Program-made: the position numbers and the translations under genes
The notes under the pieces: generated by a model
What the model was told of the DNA's origin: nothing
Database searches by the model: none
Seen by the model: the letters and a program-made list of their open reading frames with translations, nothing else
NCBI GenBank assembly: GCA_012520915.1
Contig: JAAYNJ010000006.1
Coordinates: forward strand, 52,914-116,913
DNA from: Oscillospiraceae bacterium
GTDB lineage: Bacteria > Bacillota > Clostridia > Oscillospirales > Ruminococcaceae
Reading direction: 5' to 3'
Length of the DNA: 64,000 nt
In this document: piece after piece, positions 16,610-24,516 of the stretch
Numbering within the stretch: the stretch's first letter is position 1
How the letters are laid out: every line of letters starts with the position of its first letter

Positions 16610-17860
16610 TCTGTTAGAACAAGAAGGATAATATTTTTTTCTTTAGTCGCATTTGTTACTTGTTTTGCGATAGTATTGGGTGTCTTTACAGTAAAAAAAA
16701 TTATATCGGAGAAAAAGGAGCCGAAACTTAGACAAAAAGTACAATTGGCTTTATTATGTCCTTTAACCGGGGAGGATGCCTTTTTTGGAGAAGGAGCAAA
16801 GGTTTCAGTCGAGACGGCTCTCAGTCATCTTTCCAAAGGCGGGGCTTTTAAAAAATTTTCGATAGAACTCCTGGAGCCCATTGATGATCAAAATCTGACT
16901 TCCGAGGCCACGGTATCGGCAAGCATGGCAGTCAGATTAAATCCCCATGTCTGTATAGGACATCAAAAAACCGAAATGACACTGGTTTCCGCTCCGCTTT
17001 TTGAGGAAAACAAAATACCCTTTATATCAATGTCGAAGGGAACCGCTCCCGTATCTAACGGATGGGAATACCTTCATATGGGAGTGCCCATTTACAGGGA
17101 TATTGAAAAGACAATGGCGGATTATTTGATTTTAGAGAGAAAGATAGAAAGTTTTGCGGTGGTGGTAGCGGACGAATACGAATTCAGAGATGCTTCCAGA
17201 AACTTTATTTCATCGATTGACAAAGGAAAGATAAGTGTTAAACAGTTCAAGCTTTTCGCGAATGACGAAAAATTTGAACTGAAGGCTGCTGACGAGGGTG
17301 AGGTTGAAAAACAGATTGAGGCGATAGTTTTTTTCGGAGTAGGGCCGGAAAATGCGACGAAGATAATGGAATTGTTTCGCTCATTTGGAGGAGTTTTCTC
17401 AAAAAGTCCGATAGTAGCTTTCGGTATTCCAGCGGATATTGATAAGGATTATGATTTGATTGAGCAGGGGTATACGAAAGAATTGGTTTTTGTAGATACC
17501 TGGAATCCCGACAGTGACAGACCGGTAGTGAAAAACTTTGTAAAAGATTTTATGAAAGCGCACCCGGGCGAACAAAAACCAAACAGATATGATGCCGGGA
17601 TTTATGATGCGGTTATGAATATTTCCGAGGCGGTCATGAAATTGTTTGATTCCGGTGAAGATGTCGATGTTTTTTCAGACAATTTTAATGTTCAATTAAA
17701 TTTGAAAATTTCCGAGGTGTTTCGGGAAGGTGTACAGGGTATGAACCGATATGCTTCTTTTGATGACGGCTCACTTCTCGGCGGCGGTTATGTTTTTTTG
17801 CTGGATAAGAGCGGAGAAACCAAAATGGTATTCAGCAGTGAAGAAGATATCGAAAATTAA
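16607..17860 (+). CDS. Periplasmic-binding-like (amino acid ABC type) protein with signal anchor; ATT start
   Basis: A 417-residue protein if it starts at ATT 16607. A perfect AGGAGGT (16593-16599) sits 7 bases upstream of that ATT, and there is no in-frame ATG, GTG or TTG between the upstream stop (16592) and TTG 16676. Starting at ATT gives RTRR followed by a hydrophobic helix of about 22 residues, a proper signal or membrane anchor; starting at TTG 16676 would delete most of it. The mature part is a type I periplasmic-binding fold like leucine/branched-chain amino acid receptors (LLCPLTGEDAFFGEGAKVSVETA split into two motifs; VCIGHQKTEMTLVSAPLFEENKIPFIS region). No cognate permease is adjacent. 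It may be a lone receptor or part of yfhO-bioY transcription. Confidence 0.8.
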   Translation: MSVRTRRIIFFSLVAFVTCFAIVLGVFTVKKIISEKKEPKLRQKVQLALLCPLTGEDAFFGEGAKVSVETALSHLSKGGAFKKFSIELLEPIDDQNLTSEATVSASMAVRLNPHVCIGHQKTEMTLVSAPLFEENKIPFISMSKGTAPVSNGWEYLHMGVPIYRDIEKTMADYLILERKIESFAVVVADEYEFRDASRNFISSIDKGKISVKQFKLFANDEKFELKAADEGEVEKQIEAIVFFGVGPENATKIMELFRSFGGVFSKSPIVAFGIPADIDKDYDLIEQGYTKELVFVDTWNPDSDRPVVKNFVKDFMKAHPGEQKPNRYDAGIYDAVMNISEAVMKLFDSGEDVDVFSDNFNVQLNLKISEVFREGVQGMNRYASFDDGSLLGGGYVFLLDKSGETKMVFSSEEDIEN

Positions 17861-17873
17861 CTTACCCGAAAAA

Positions 17874-17916
17874 ACAAAGCGACAATAAGTCTTAATGACG
17901 GCTTATTGTCGTTTTA
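17874..17916. terminator. Bidirectional terminator between convergent genes
   Basis: CGACAATAAG pairs with CTTATTGTCG (17880-17889 with 17902-17911), with a T run on the right and an A run on the left. It serves the binding-protein gene and perR. Confidence 0.85.
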
Positions 17917-17941
17917 ACTTTTTAAAAAGGGGATTTGATAT

Positions 17942-18325
17942 TTATTCTTTCCGACACTTTTCGCAGATACCTTCAAATACTGTCCGGTGCAAATTGACCT
18001 TAAAACCGGTATCTTTCGACAACCTGTCGTTCAATTGAAATTGATATGGTATGGGAACATCCGAGACGTTGTGACACACGGTACAGATAAAGTGGTAGTG
18101 AGGTTCAAGCTTGGAATCGTATCTGACAATACCCGGAACCTTTATTCTTTTTATGCGTCCGTCATCGGACAGGACATTGAGATTTCTATAAACTGTGCCT
18201 CTGCTGATTTTAGGGCATTTTTCACGCGCCTTCAAATAAACCTGGTTTGCAGTCGGATGGCCATGCAGCTCACCGACGGTTTCAAAAACCGTTTTCCTCT
18301 GAAGAGTGTTTCTTTTTTGCTTCAT
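17942..18325 (-). CDS. perR: Fur-family regulator, PerR type
   Basis: 127 residues. An N-terminal winged helix (about 1-65, SRGTVYRNLNVL recognition helix) is followed by a dimerisation domain. Structural zinc site: C81/C84 and C121/C124. The regulatory metal site can be matched to B. subtilis PerR as H23, D70, H76, H78 and D89. Aspartate at the last position (D89) is the PerR-type residue that goes with metal-catalysed peroxide sensing, where other Fur proteins carry Glu. It is likely a repressor of oxidative-stress genes in an anaerobe. It has its own sigma-A promoter (TTGACA, 17 bases, TAATTT). Alternative: a Fur or Zur paralogue, less likely given the ligands. Confidence 0.85.
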   Translation of the reverse strand: MKQKRNTLQRKTVFETVGELHGHPTANQVYLKAREKCPKISRGTVYRNLNVLSDDGRIKRIKVPGIVRYDSKLEPHYHFICTVCHNVSDVPIPYQFQLNDRLSKDTGFKVNLHRTVFEGICEKCRKE

Positions 18326-18372
18326 ATAGTCGTTCCTTGAATTCCGGAGATTTAATTAATAACTCATAGTAC

Positions 18373-18401
18373 AAATTATCAGCGAAAAGCTGTTGTGTCA
18401 A
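18373..18401 (-). promoter_or_regulatory. Sigma-A promoter of perR
   Basis: On the minus strand TTGACA (18401-18396), a 17-base spacer and TAATTT (18378-18373). AT-rich sequence just downstream (TTATTAATTAA) could be an autoregulatory PerR site, but the match is partial. Confidence 0.65.
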
Positions 18402-18413
18402 CAGTCCTTTTTT

Positions 18414-18878
18414 CTAAATATGTTTTCTGCGAGCTTTTATCGGGTTGTATCGTTTTGAAAGCCGTTCCGCCCAAGCTTCGGTATAAAACTCGCAATAATC
18501 TTTATTTTTAAATTTTCGGATGTTCTTAAAGTGGCCGGAATTTGCCCAAATCGCAGAGGGAATTCCTATTACCGGAAGATAGAAAGGGCCGATTATCAGT
18601 GACTGAATAAAGTGCCCGTATTCGTGCAAAAGCAATTGTTCTTCCGGGTTATCTTTTAAGTCATCTGAGGGAATATTCGTTTTCGGTATAAAGATGAACA
18701 GCCCTAAAGACAGGCCGTCAAACCTGTCCCAACGAGAAACTATCGATCCTTTGTAGTATTCTCTCAAATATTTCGGGGACATCAATAACAGGATGAACCC
18801 TAAAAGGGTTTGGGGAAAACCCCAAAGAATCTGGAAAAAGGAAAGAAAAAAGTATTTCAGTTTTTTTGACATTTTCAT
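18414..18878 (-). CDS. Small membrane protein with HExxH motif, possible mini metallopeptidase
   Basis: 154 residues. One strong hydrophobic helix near the N-terminus (about 10-33), a second hydrophobic stretch about 95-112, and between them HEYGH (H85, E86, H89), a zinc-peptidase HExxH motif. A downstream FYTEAWAERL (about 131-140) contains Glu134, which could be a third ligand. The protein is too short for M48 or M50 families and I do not recognise the family. The ribosome binding site is weak (GGGAT). It may be a genuine small membrane peptidase or a degenerate, non-catalytic relative. It is divergent from the exporter genes to its right. Confidence 0.65.
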   Translation of the reverse strand: MKMSKKLKYFFLSFFQILWGFPQTLLGFILLLMSPKYLREYYKGSIVSRWDRFDGLSLGLFIFIPKTNIPSDDLKDNPEEQLLLHEYGHFIQSLIIGPFYLPVIGIPSAIWANSGHFKNIRKFKNKDYCEFYTEAWAERLSKRYNPIKARRKHI

Positions 18879-18955
18879 ATCCCGATTATCTCAATATGAA
18901 GCTGATGATTAAAAGCCGGCGGGAATCTTATCATCGTAAAATATGCTTTCATTAT

Positions 18956-18984
18956 TTGACGATAAATACAAAAGAATGTAATAT
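18956..18984 (+). promoter_or_regulatory. Sigma-A promoter of the exporter operon
   Basis: TTGACG (18956-18961), a 17-base spacer and TAATAT (18979-18984), about 80 bases upstream of the permease start. Confidence 0.65.
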
Positions 18985-19064
18985 TGCAGATGACCGCTGT
19001 GCTATATTAAATCCGGATTTCAGCTTGAACAAGAGCTGTTTTTGACAGTGGATTAGAGGTTTCT

Positions 19065-19847
19065 ATGCATTCGATAATGACTACATTTTTAAGATACAGA
19101 TTTTTGCTCGGCAATTTGATAACCAGAGATTTAAAGGTGAAGTACCGAAGATCCTTTTTAGGTATTTTATGGAGCATGCTCAACCCGCTTTTAATAATGC
19201 TGGTATTAAATGCCGTTTTTTCGAGCCTATTTAAGGCTGCGAAGATAGATAATTTTCCGCTCTACCTCATTTCGGGACAAACCCTGTATTCTTTTTTTAT
19301 CGAAGCAACCAACGGAGCGTTGACATCCGTTGTGGATTCATCCGCCCTTATCAAAAAGGTATATATACCGAAGTACATATTTCCGTTGGAAAAGGTGCTG
19401 TTTTCTTTCGTGAATCTTCTCTTCTCTCTGGTGGCAATATTCGTTATGATGCTCATTTATGGAGTAAAACCGGCATTCACAATGTTGTTGATTCCGGTTC
19501 CGCTTTTATCCATGACGATGTTTGCGATGGGAATGGGGCTTATATTGGCCACTTTCTGCGTTTTTTTCAGAGATATAAGACATCTTTATTCTGTTTTGAC
19601 GACCGCCTGGCTGTACCTGACACCGATAATATATCCGATGGAACTTTTGGGAGACGGCTTCATATCTAAAATAGTGAAGTACAACCCTTTGACATATTAT
19701 ATATCATATTTCAGGAATGTAGCTTTATTTTCAACTCTCCCGACTTTAGAGGATAACCTTTTCTGCTTCGGCTACGGAATTGTATTTACTATTATCGGAA
19801 TTGTGATATTCAAAGCTAAACAGGACAGGTTTATCCTGCATATATAG
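19065..19847 (+). CDS. ABC-2 type permease for polysaccharide/teichoic acid export (Wzm/TagG-like)
   Basis: 260 residues. The N-terminal amphipathic segment LITRDLKVKYRRSFLGILWSMLNPL is the hallmark (split motif: RDLKVKYRRS and GILWSMLNPL) of O-antigen, capsule and teichoic acid exporters. Six transmembrane helices follow, with the conserved LYLTPIIYP and YNPLTYYI segments near the end. It forms the membrane half of an ABC exporter that moves lipid-linked polysaccharide across the membrane. The ribosome binding site is GAGG. The ATPase gene follows after nine bases, so the two form an operon under the TTGACG promoter. No glycosyltransferase genes are adjacent, so the polymer is unidentified. 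Confidence 0.9.
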   Translation: MHSIMTTFLRYRFLLGNLITRDLKVKYRRSFLGILWSMLNPLLIMLVLNAVFSSLFKAAKIDNFPLYLISGQTLYSFFIEATNGALTSVVDSSALIKKVYIPKYIFPLEKVLFSFVNLLFSLVAIFVMMLIYGVKPAFTMLLIPVPLLSMTMFAMGMGLILATFCVFFRDIRHLYSVLTTAWLYLTPIIYPMELLGDGFISKIVKYNPLTYYISYFRNVALFSTLPTLEDNLFCFGYGIVFTIIGIVIFKAKQDRFILHI

Positions 19848-19856
19848 GAAGTAACA

Positions 19857-20588
19857 ATGGCGGAAAGAACTGTAATAGTCAAAAATGTAACCATGGAATT
19901 TAACATGGTATCCGAAAAAGTTGACAGTTTAAAAGAGTACTTTATCAGGATGTTTAAACGTCAGCTCAATTTTACCTCGTTTAAAGCGCTCGAAGATGTC
20001 TCTTTTGACGTTCATAAGGGTGAGATATTCGGGATTGTCGGTCTGAACGGAAGCGGAAAAAGTACGTTGCTGAAGATAATATCCGGAATTCTTAAACCGA
20101 CAAAGGGAAGCGCAGAGGTTGTCGGTACGCTGTCTCCGCTTATAGAACTGGGTGCGGGATTTGACCCCGAACTGACCGGACGGGAAAACATCTATCTGAA
20201 TGGTTCGGTTCTGGGGTACTCAAGGCGGTTTATGGATTCTATCTTTGATGATATCGTGGAATTCTCCGAGCTTGAAAACTTTATTGATATGCAGATTAAA
20301 AACTATTCTTCTGGTATGCAGGCGAGATTGGGTTTTTCCATTGCGACCGTAGTAAAGCCTCAGATACTGATATGCGATGAAGTCCTTGCGGTGGGAGATT
20401 TCAAGTTTCAAAAAAAATGTGAATGCAGAATTCAGGAACTTATGAGCGGCAACACCACGGTGATAATCGTATCTCACTCGATTAAGCAGATAAGAGAACT
20501 TTGCGACAGGGTGCTTTGGCTAAAAGACGGTAAGGTGGTTATGGTGGGAGAGACCGAAGAAGTTTGTGATATGTATATAGCCGGCTAA
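19857..20588 (+). CDS. ABC ATPase for polysaccharide/teichoic acid export (Wzt/TagH-like)
   Basis: 243 residues: Walker A GLNGSGKST (62-70), the family-typical region after it (SPLIELGAGFDPELTGREN), signature YSSGMQARLGFS, Walker B ILICDEVLAVGD and H-loop VSHS. It powers the permease encoded just upstream. The protein ends soon after the ATPase fold, so it lacks the C-terminal carbohydrate-binding domain found in Wzt proteins that check the non-reducing end of the polymer. Notably a CBM9-like protein is encoded close by on the other strand. A strong AGGAAG ribosome binding site lies in the 9-base gap. A hairpin follows. Confidence 0.92.
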   Translation: MAERTVIVKNVTMEFNMVSEKVDSLKEYFIRMFKRQLNFTSFKALEDVSFDVHKGEIFGIVGLNGSGKSTLLKIISGILKPTKGSAEVVGTLSPLIELGAGFDPELTGRENIYLNGSVLGYSRRFMDSIFDDIVEFSELENFIDMQIKNYSSGMQARLGFSIATVVKPQILICDEVLAVGDFKFQKKCECRIQELMSGNTTVIIVSHSIKQIRELCDRVLWLKDGKVVMVGETEEVCDMYIAG

Positions 20589-20599
20589 TATGTAAAGAT

Positions 20600-20634
20600 A
20601 AGGGCGAACCTCTTTTTTAAAAGGGTTCGCCCTT
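20600..20634. terminator. Hairpin between convergent genes
   Basis: AAGGGCGAACC pairs with GGTTCGCCCTT (11 bp). T runs are weak on both sides, but the position between two converging units fits a bidirectional terminator. Confidence 0.6.
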
Positions 20635-20671
20635 AAATAATGTGTACATATAAAATACATCGCATTATCAG

Positions 20672-20809
20672 CTATATCCTGCCGACGTTGAGCTCGAAAT
20701 CGTAATCATAGACATACTTTTTGATGTTTTTAATAAACAACATATAGCTTGCAAACGCGACAGCGAAAAAACCGACGATTCCCATAATAATCGAAACAAT
20801 TCTTTTCAT
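20672..20809 (-). CDS. 45-residue membrane peptide
   Basis: A short frame of 45 codons plus stop. ATG 20809 is preceded by a perfect AAGGAGG (minus strand, in the 16-base gap after the upstream gene). The product starts MKR and has one hydrophobic helix (about residues 4-26), then a Lys/Tyr/Asp-rich tail of about 19 residues ending NVGRI. It is probably inserted in the membrane. It follows the CBM9-like gene with very short spacing, so the two should be co-translated from one message. No family is recognised. The excellent ribosome binding site argues that it is real. Confidence 0.65.
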   Translation of the reverse strand: MKRIVSIIMGIVGFFAVAFASYMLFIKNIKKYVYDYDFELNVGRI

Positions 20810-20825
20810 AAAACCTCCTTCAACA

Positions 20826-21416
20826 TCAATCCTCTAACGCCAAGCTTTCCAAATTTGAAGGAAAGAATATATCGGGCTTTTTGACTTCGAAAACTGCACC
20901 AAAATGAGGAGAACGACCCATAGAGAACTTGTAGACATTTCCCAAGATGTTTTTATCTTTATATATAGAATGATTTTCGTTGTAAAAAGTGCTCAAAGAC
21001 TCACAATCAATTGTGAAGGACACCCCCCAATACCAACCTTGCTCGTCCCTGCTGTCAAATATTTTCAGTTTGCTGATAATTGAATCATTTGTGATATTTG
21101 ATTTTGAGGTGTCAAATACTAAGAAATTTCCTGTTGAGTTGAATACTGAAACGATACTCCTGTGGCTATTTGGGGGAGAGAAGTTAAAGTTTATAGCCAT
21201 GCAGCTATCCGAACCGATATCCAAAACATTTTCAGAACTCTGCATTTTGTTTTCGAAAGAAATCAGATTAAAATGATAACCCCCGGCTGTTGCATACATT
21301 CTGGCATGAGAGAGAATGTTTTTACGGTTAGGGAAATCAAGGTAGTTTTTGACCTTAAATACGGGAAGAAGATCGGGTATGCTTTCTTCTCTTTTCAACA
21401 ACTGAAATTTAACCAT
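20826..21416 (-). CDS. CBM9-like carbohydrate-binding protein
   Basis: 196 residues with no signal peptide or membrane segment. The C-terminal part resembles the CBM9-like proteins common in Clostridia: WYWGVSFTID strand, then ILGNVYKFSM, PHFGAVFEVKKPDIFFP and a short tail, matching the usual GNFYKCG / PHY / PDFHxPxFFG order. The Cys of the GNFYKCG motif is missing. A role in binding a sugar or glycopolymer is inferred from the fold family. GGGAG precedes the ATG. It is followed by the 45-residue membrane peptide gene and lies beside the polysaccharide exporter. The assignment is from motif order only. Confidence 0.55.
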   Translation of the reverse strand: MVKFQLLKREESIPDLLPVFKVKNYLDFPNRKNILSHARMYATAGGYHFNLISFENKMQSSENVLDIGSDSCMAINFNFSPPNSHRSIVSVFNSTGNFLVFDTSKSNITNDSIISKLKIFDSRDEQGWYWGVSFTIDCESLSTFYNENHSIYKDKNILGNVYKFSMGRSPHFGAVFEVKKPDIFFPSNLESLALED

Positions 21417-21525
21417 TAAATATCTCCCATAACCATGATATCATTTAATATGATTTTGTTAAACAAAAAAATGTTAACAATATATAAATTTGATTTTAAT
21501 GAACTAAATGTATATAATTTTTACG

Positions 21526-21554
21526 TTGATTTTGTAAAGCCAACATATTATAAA
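21526..21554 (+). promoter_or_regulatory. Promoter of tRNA-Arg(CCT)
   Basis: TTGATT (21526-21531), a 17-base spacer and TATAAA (21549-21554), ten bases before the tRNA. Confidence 0.7.
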
Positions 21555-21564
21555 ACATAGTTAA

Positions 21565-21640
21565 GCTCCCGTAGCTCAGTGGATAGAGCACTCGCCTCCT
21601 AAGCGAGGGGCCGGCAGTTCGACCCTGCCCGGGAGTGCCA
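21565..21640 (+). tRNA. tRNA-Arg (anticodon CCT)
   Basis: Complete cloverleaf: acceptor GCTCCCG/CGGGAGT, D arm GCTC/GAGC, anticodon stem CTCGC/GCGAG with loop CTCCTAA (anticodon CCT, reading AGG), T arm GGCAG/CTGCC with TTCGACC, discriminator G and encoded CCA. It has its own promoter and terminator. Confidence 0.97.
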
Positions 21641-21646
21641 AAAATC

Positions 21647-21681
21647 GTCGCAAAACAATCCAAGTTTTGGGACGGTTTTTC
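21647..21681 (+). terminator. Terminator of tRNA-Arg(CCT)
   Basis: CGTCGCAAAAC pairs with GTTTTGGGACG with one mismatch, followed by a run of five T. It also lies downstream of the convergent threonine aldolase gene. Confidence 0.8.
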
Positions 21682-21720
21682 GTGTCAAATGATTTCTTAA
21701 CTTTGATGTTTATAAACGAT

Positions 21721-22755
21721 TTAAAGTTCTAAAAGCTTTTCGGCCAAAGCATCGATATCTTCCTTTGTAGTGCAAAAAGATGTCACAAACCTGGTTACAC
21801 CTTCGGCATCCGGACTGCAACCGGTGAGATTAAAAATTTCATCCCTTTGGCTTTCGGGGAATTTGCAGAAAATCTGATTCGACTCAACGGGAAAAACAAT
21901 TTCGGCATCGGGGATACGGTTTAAATGGTATTCGAGATATGATGCGATTTCATTTGCATTGTTTGCCATTTCAATCCAAAATCCGTCTTTAAGCGCCTCA
22001 TCAAATTGTGCTGCAATGAAACGGTTTTTGCTTGCCAACTGGAGATGCTGTTTATGAAGATGATCAAAACGTTCCGCCAAGACGGGATTGAAAAACACTA
22101 TTGCTTCCCCGAAGACAAAGCCGTTTTTTGTTCCTCCGAAACATAGAACATCAACGCCGACGTCACGACTTATTTCTTTTGGATTACAATTAAGAGCTGC
22201 TACTGCATTTGCGAACCTTGCACCGTCCATGTGTACAAGCATATTGTTTTCATGTGCCGTGTTGCAGAGCAGCTTCAACTCGTCCATTGTATAGACGGTA
22301 CCCATTTCGGTAGTCTGTGAAATTGAAACAATATCGCGCGATGCATCATGAAAGTTTGCCTGCAAACATTTTAAACGCTCGATATCCGCCGCCGCAAGTT
22401 TTCCGTCTTTGCTGGGTACGCCTATGAGCTTTAGTCCCAACAGTTTTTCGGGTGCGCCCGTTTCGTGCGTATTAATATGGGCGGTAGACGGACATATTAC
22501 GGCAGAACTTCTTGCTGTAAGTGCCGATAGAGCTGCGATGTTGGCACCGGTTCCGTTGAAAGCGTAGTAAACAATTGTCTCTTTCCCGAAAATATTTTTA
22601 AATCTGTCGGTTGCCTTTGATGTCAGTTTATCCTGACCGTAGGAAAGCGCATAACCTTCCGAGGCAATCCGTATCGATTCTATCAGCTTTGGGTGTGCGG
22701 GCGAACAGTTATCGCTCGCAAGGGAGAATGACGCAAATAAATTCAATTTATCCAC
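21721..22755 (-). CDS. ltaE: Low-specificity threonine aldolase family (PLP-dependent)
   Basis: 344 residues, PLP fold type I. Key parts: SLASDNCSPAHP near the N-terminus (substrate region), HINTHETGAPE, HMDGARFANAV (Asp contacts the PLP ring) and CFGGTKNG, where the Lys forms the Schiff base. The family splits L-threonine or allo-threonine into glycine and acetaldehyde; related enzymes act on other beta-hydroxy amino acids. It is cytoplasmic. The start is GTG 22755 with AGG five bases upstream; TTG 22746 with AGGTGG is an equally good alternative. It appears monocistronic. Confidence 0.88.
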   Translation of the reverse strand: MDKLNLFASFSLASDNCSPAHPKLIESIRIASEGYALSYGQDKLTSKATDRFKNIFGKETIVYYAFNGTGANIAALSALTARSSAVICPSTAHINTHETGAPEKLLGLKLIGVPSKDGKLAAADIERLKCLQANFHDASRDIVSISQTTEMGTVYTMDELKLLCNTAHENNMLVHMDGARFANAVAALNCNPKEISRDVGVDVLCFGGTKNGFVFGEAIVFFNPVLAERFDHLHKQHLQLASKNRFIAAQFDEALKDGFWIEMANNANEIASYLEYHLNRIPDAEIVFPVESNQIFCKFPESQRDEIFNLTGCSPDAEGVTRFVTSFCTTKEDIDALAEKLLEL

Positions 22756-22949
22756 CTATACCTTTAAATACCTATACGGAATATCTTTTTGAAGATAGTC
22801 GGAAAGAATCGGCTTTCATATGAATTCTATCACAGGTAAAAGCTGATTGTTTAGGACTTTTTAAATAATTGTTAAATATTTTGAGAACCGGTTCAGCGGG
22901 GTGAAAAGAATCCTGAATTTAAAAGCGGGTCTAATATCGTCCGATTTCA

Positions 22950-22978
22950 TTGACTCAAAAAACTGCCTGTGATAGCAT
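22950..22978 (+). promoter_or_regulatory. Promoter of the GlpA-like operon
   Basis: TTGACT (22950-22955), a 17-base spacer and TAGCAT (22973-22978) with an upstream TG (extended -10), about 50 bases before the start codon. Confidence 0.6.
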
Positions 22979-23031
22979 TTTGTGAGTGATGAATGGACAG
23001 GAACATATTATTTTTTAAAACAGGTGTCAGT

Positions 23032-24516
23032 ATGTATGATGCAATAGTTATCGGATCGGGAGTGAGCGGAGCTTCGGTAGCGCGGGAGCTTTCCCGATAT
23101 AAATTAAAGATTGCCGTGCTGGAAAAAGGAGATGATGTATGTTCGGGTACGAGCAAGGGCAACTCCGCAGTCGTGCATTCGGGATATGATGCGCGATACG
23201 GAACGAATAAAGCGCACTATAACGTTATCGGAAATGCGATGTATGACAATCTGTGCCATGAATTGTCTGTTCCTTTTGTGAGGAACGGTACGATAACATA
23301 TGCTCTATCTGAGGAGGAAGTGGAAAAGCTTCAAGAACTGACGGAAAATGCGAAAAAAAATAAAGTGCCGGGCGTAAAACTGCTCAACAGAAAGGAGCTT
23401 GAGGAAGTCGGAGGAGATTTCGGAGCGGAAGTGTGTGGCGGACTTTGGGCGCCTACAGGCGGCGTGGTTTGTCCATATAATCTTGTTATAGCGATGTGTG
23501 AAAATGCTGCTGAAAACGGTGTTGAATTTTTTCTCAATACCGAAGTAAACCACATTGAAAAAGAGGCCATCGGTTATTCAATAAAAACCAACAGAGGCGA
23601 ATTTATATCCAAAATCGTATTTAACTGCGCAGGGACCCATGCTGATGAGATGAACAACTTTGTCAGCAGTGAGAAGTTAAAGATAATCCCGCGCAAAGGC
23701 AACTATCTGATATTGGATAGGAAGCTTAGTGGAAAAGTAAAAAACACAATATTTCAAGCCCCAAAGAAACTGCCGGGAGGCGGACATACCAAGGGTATGG
23801 TGATGGTGCCTACTGTTGACGGCACGATAATTTTGGGATGTGATTCAACCGATGTTGACGACAAAGATGATGTGTCAACAACGAGGGAGGGTATAGAAGC
23901 GGTATATCAATATTTCAGTGAAAACTGGAAAAACTTTCCAGTCAGCAGAGAAATTCCCGAATTTCCCAAAAAGATGATAATCAGTTCTTATGCGGGACTC
24001 AGAGCGCATTCGGTGACGGATGATTTTATTATAGGAGAGGTGAAGGATGCGGAAGGATTCTTCAACATGGCGGGGATTGAATCTCCCGGACTGACTGCGG
24101 CACCTGCGATAGCCGCAGAACTCGTATCGGAAGTCTCAAAGAAGTATATATTCGAAATAAACCCGGCTTTTAATCCTCTTCGCAAAATTCCGAAGCAGTT
24201 CAGAGATATGAATGATGAAGAGAGAATTAAGGCGCTGGAAAGGGATAAAAACTACGGAAAAATAATTTGCAGATGTGAAGAGGTAACAAAGGCGGAAATC
24301 CTTCAAGCCATTAATTCGATAATACCGGCAAAGAGTGTAAACGCAATTAAAATGCGGACGAGAGCCGGGATGGGGAGATGCCAGGGCGGATATTGCGGAC
24401 CCGAAATTGTAAGTATAATCTCGGAAGAAACGGGTATTCCGATTACCGAGATTACCCTTTCTGGCGAGGATTCCTTTATAGTTCCGTATGAAACGTGCAT
24501 ACCGGGTGAAATATGA
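23032..24516 (+). CDS. FAD-dependent glycerol-3-phosphate dehydrogenase-like oxidoreductase (GlpA-like) with BFD-type Fe-S domain
   Basis: 494 residues from ATG 23032, supported by AGGTG. An N-terminal Rossmann FAD motif (VIGSGVSGASVARELS) is followed by a DAO-fold oxidoreductase domain typical of the GlpA/GlpD or LhgO-like family. The C-terminal part (about 420-490) is a bacterioferritin-ferredoxin-like [2Fe-2S] domain with CRC and a later RCQGGYC motif, as in GlpA. The trio with the next two genes matches the order known from Thermotoga and many Clostridia, where the first protein is annotated glycerol-3-phosphate dehydrogenase. Likely reaction: oxidation of glycerol 3-phosphate to dihydroxyacetone phosphate with electrons passed to the partner flavoprotein. 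No glpK or glpF lies next to it. Confidence 0.8.
   Translation: MYDAIVIGSGVSGASVARELSRYKLKIAVLEKGDDVCSGTSKGNSAVVHSGYDARYGTNKAHYNVIGNAMYDNLCHELSVPFVRNGTITYALSEEEVEKLQELTENAKKNKVPGVKLLNRKELEEVGGDFGAEVCGGLWAPTGGVVCPYNLVIAMCENAAENGVEFFLNTEVNHIEKEAIGYSIKTNRGEFISKIVFNCAGTHADEMNNFVSSEKLKIIPRKGNYLILDRKLSGKVKNTIFQAPKKLPGGGHTKGMVMVPTVDGTIILGCDSTDVDDKDDVSTTREGIEAVYQYFSENWKNFPVSREIPEFPKKMIISSYAGLRAHSVTDDFIIGEVKDAEGFFNMAGIESPGLTAAPAIAAELVSEVSKKYIFEINPAFNPLRKIPKQFRDMNDEERIKALERDKNYGKIICRCEEVTKAEILQAINSIIPAKSVNAIKMRTRAGMGRCQGGYCGPEIVSIISEETGIPITEITLSGEDSFIVPYETCIPGEI

Noticed and set aside
22856..23030. Possible riboswitch upstream of the GlpA-like operon
   Set aside because: The promoter lies only about 50 bases from the start codon, so the leader is too short.
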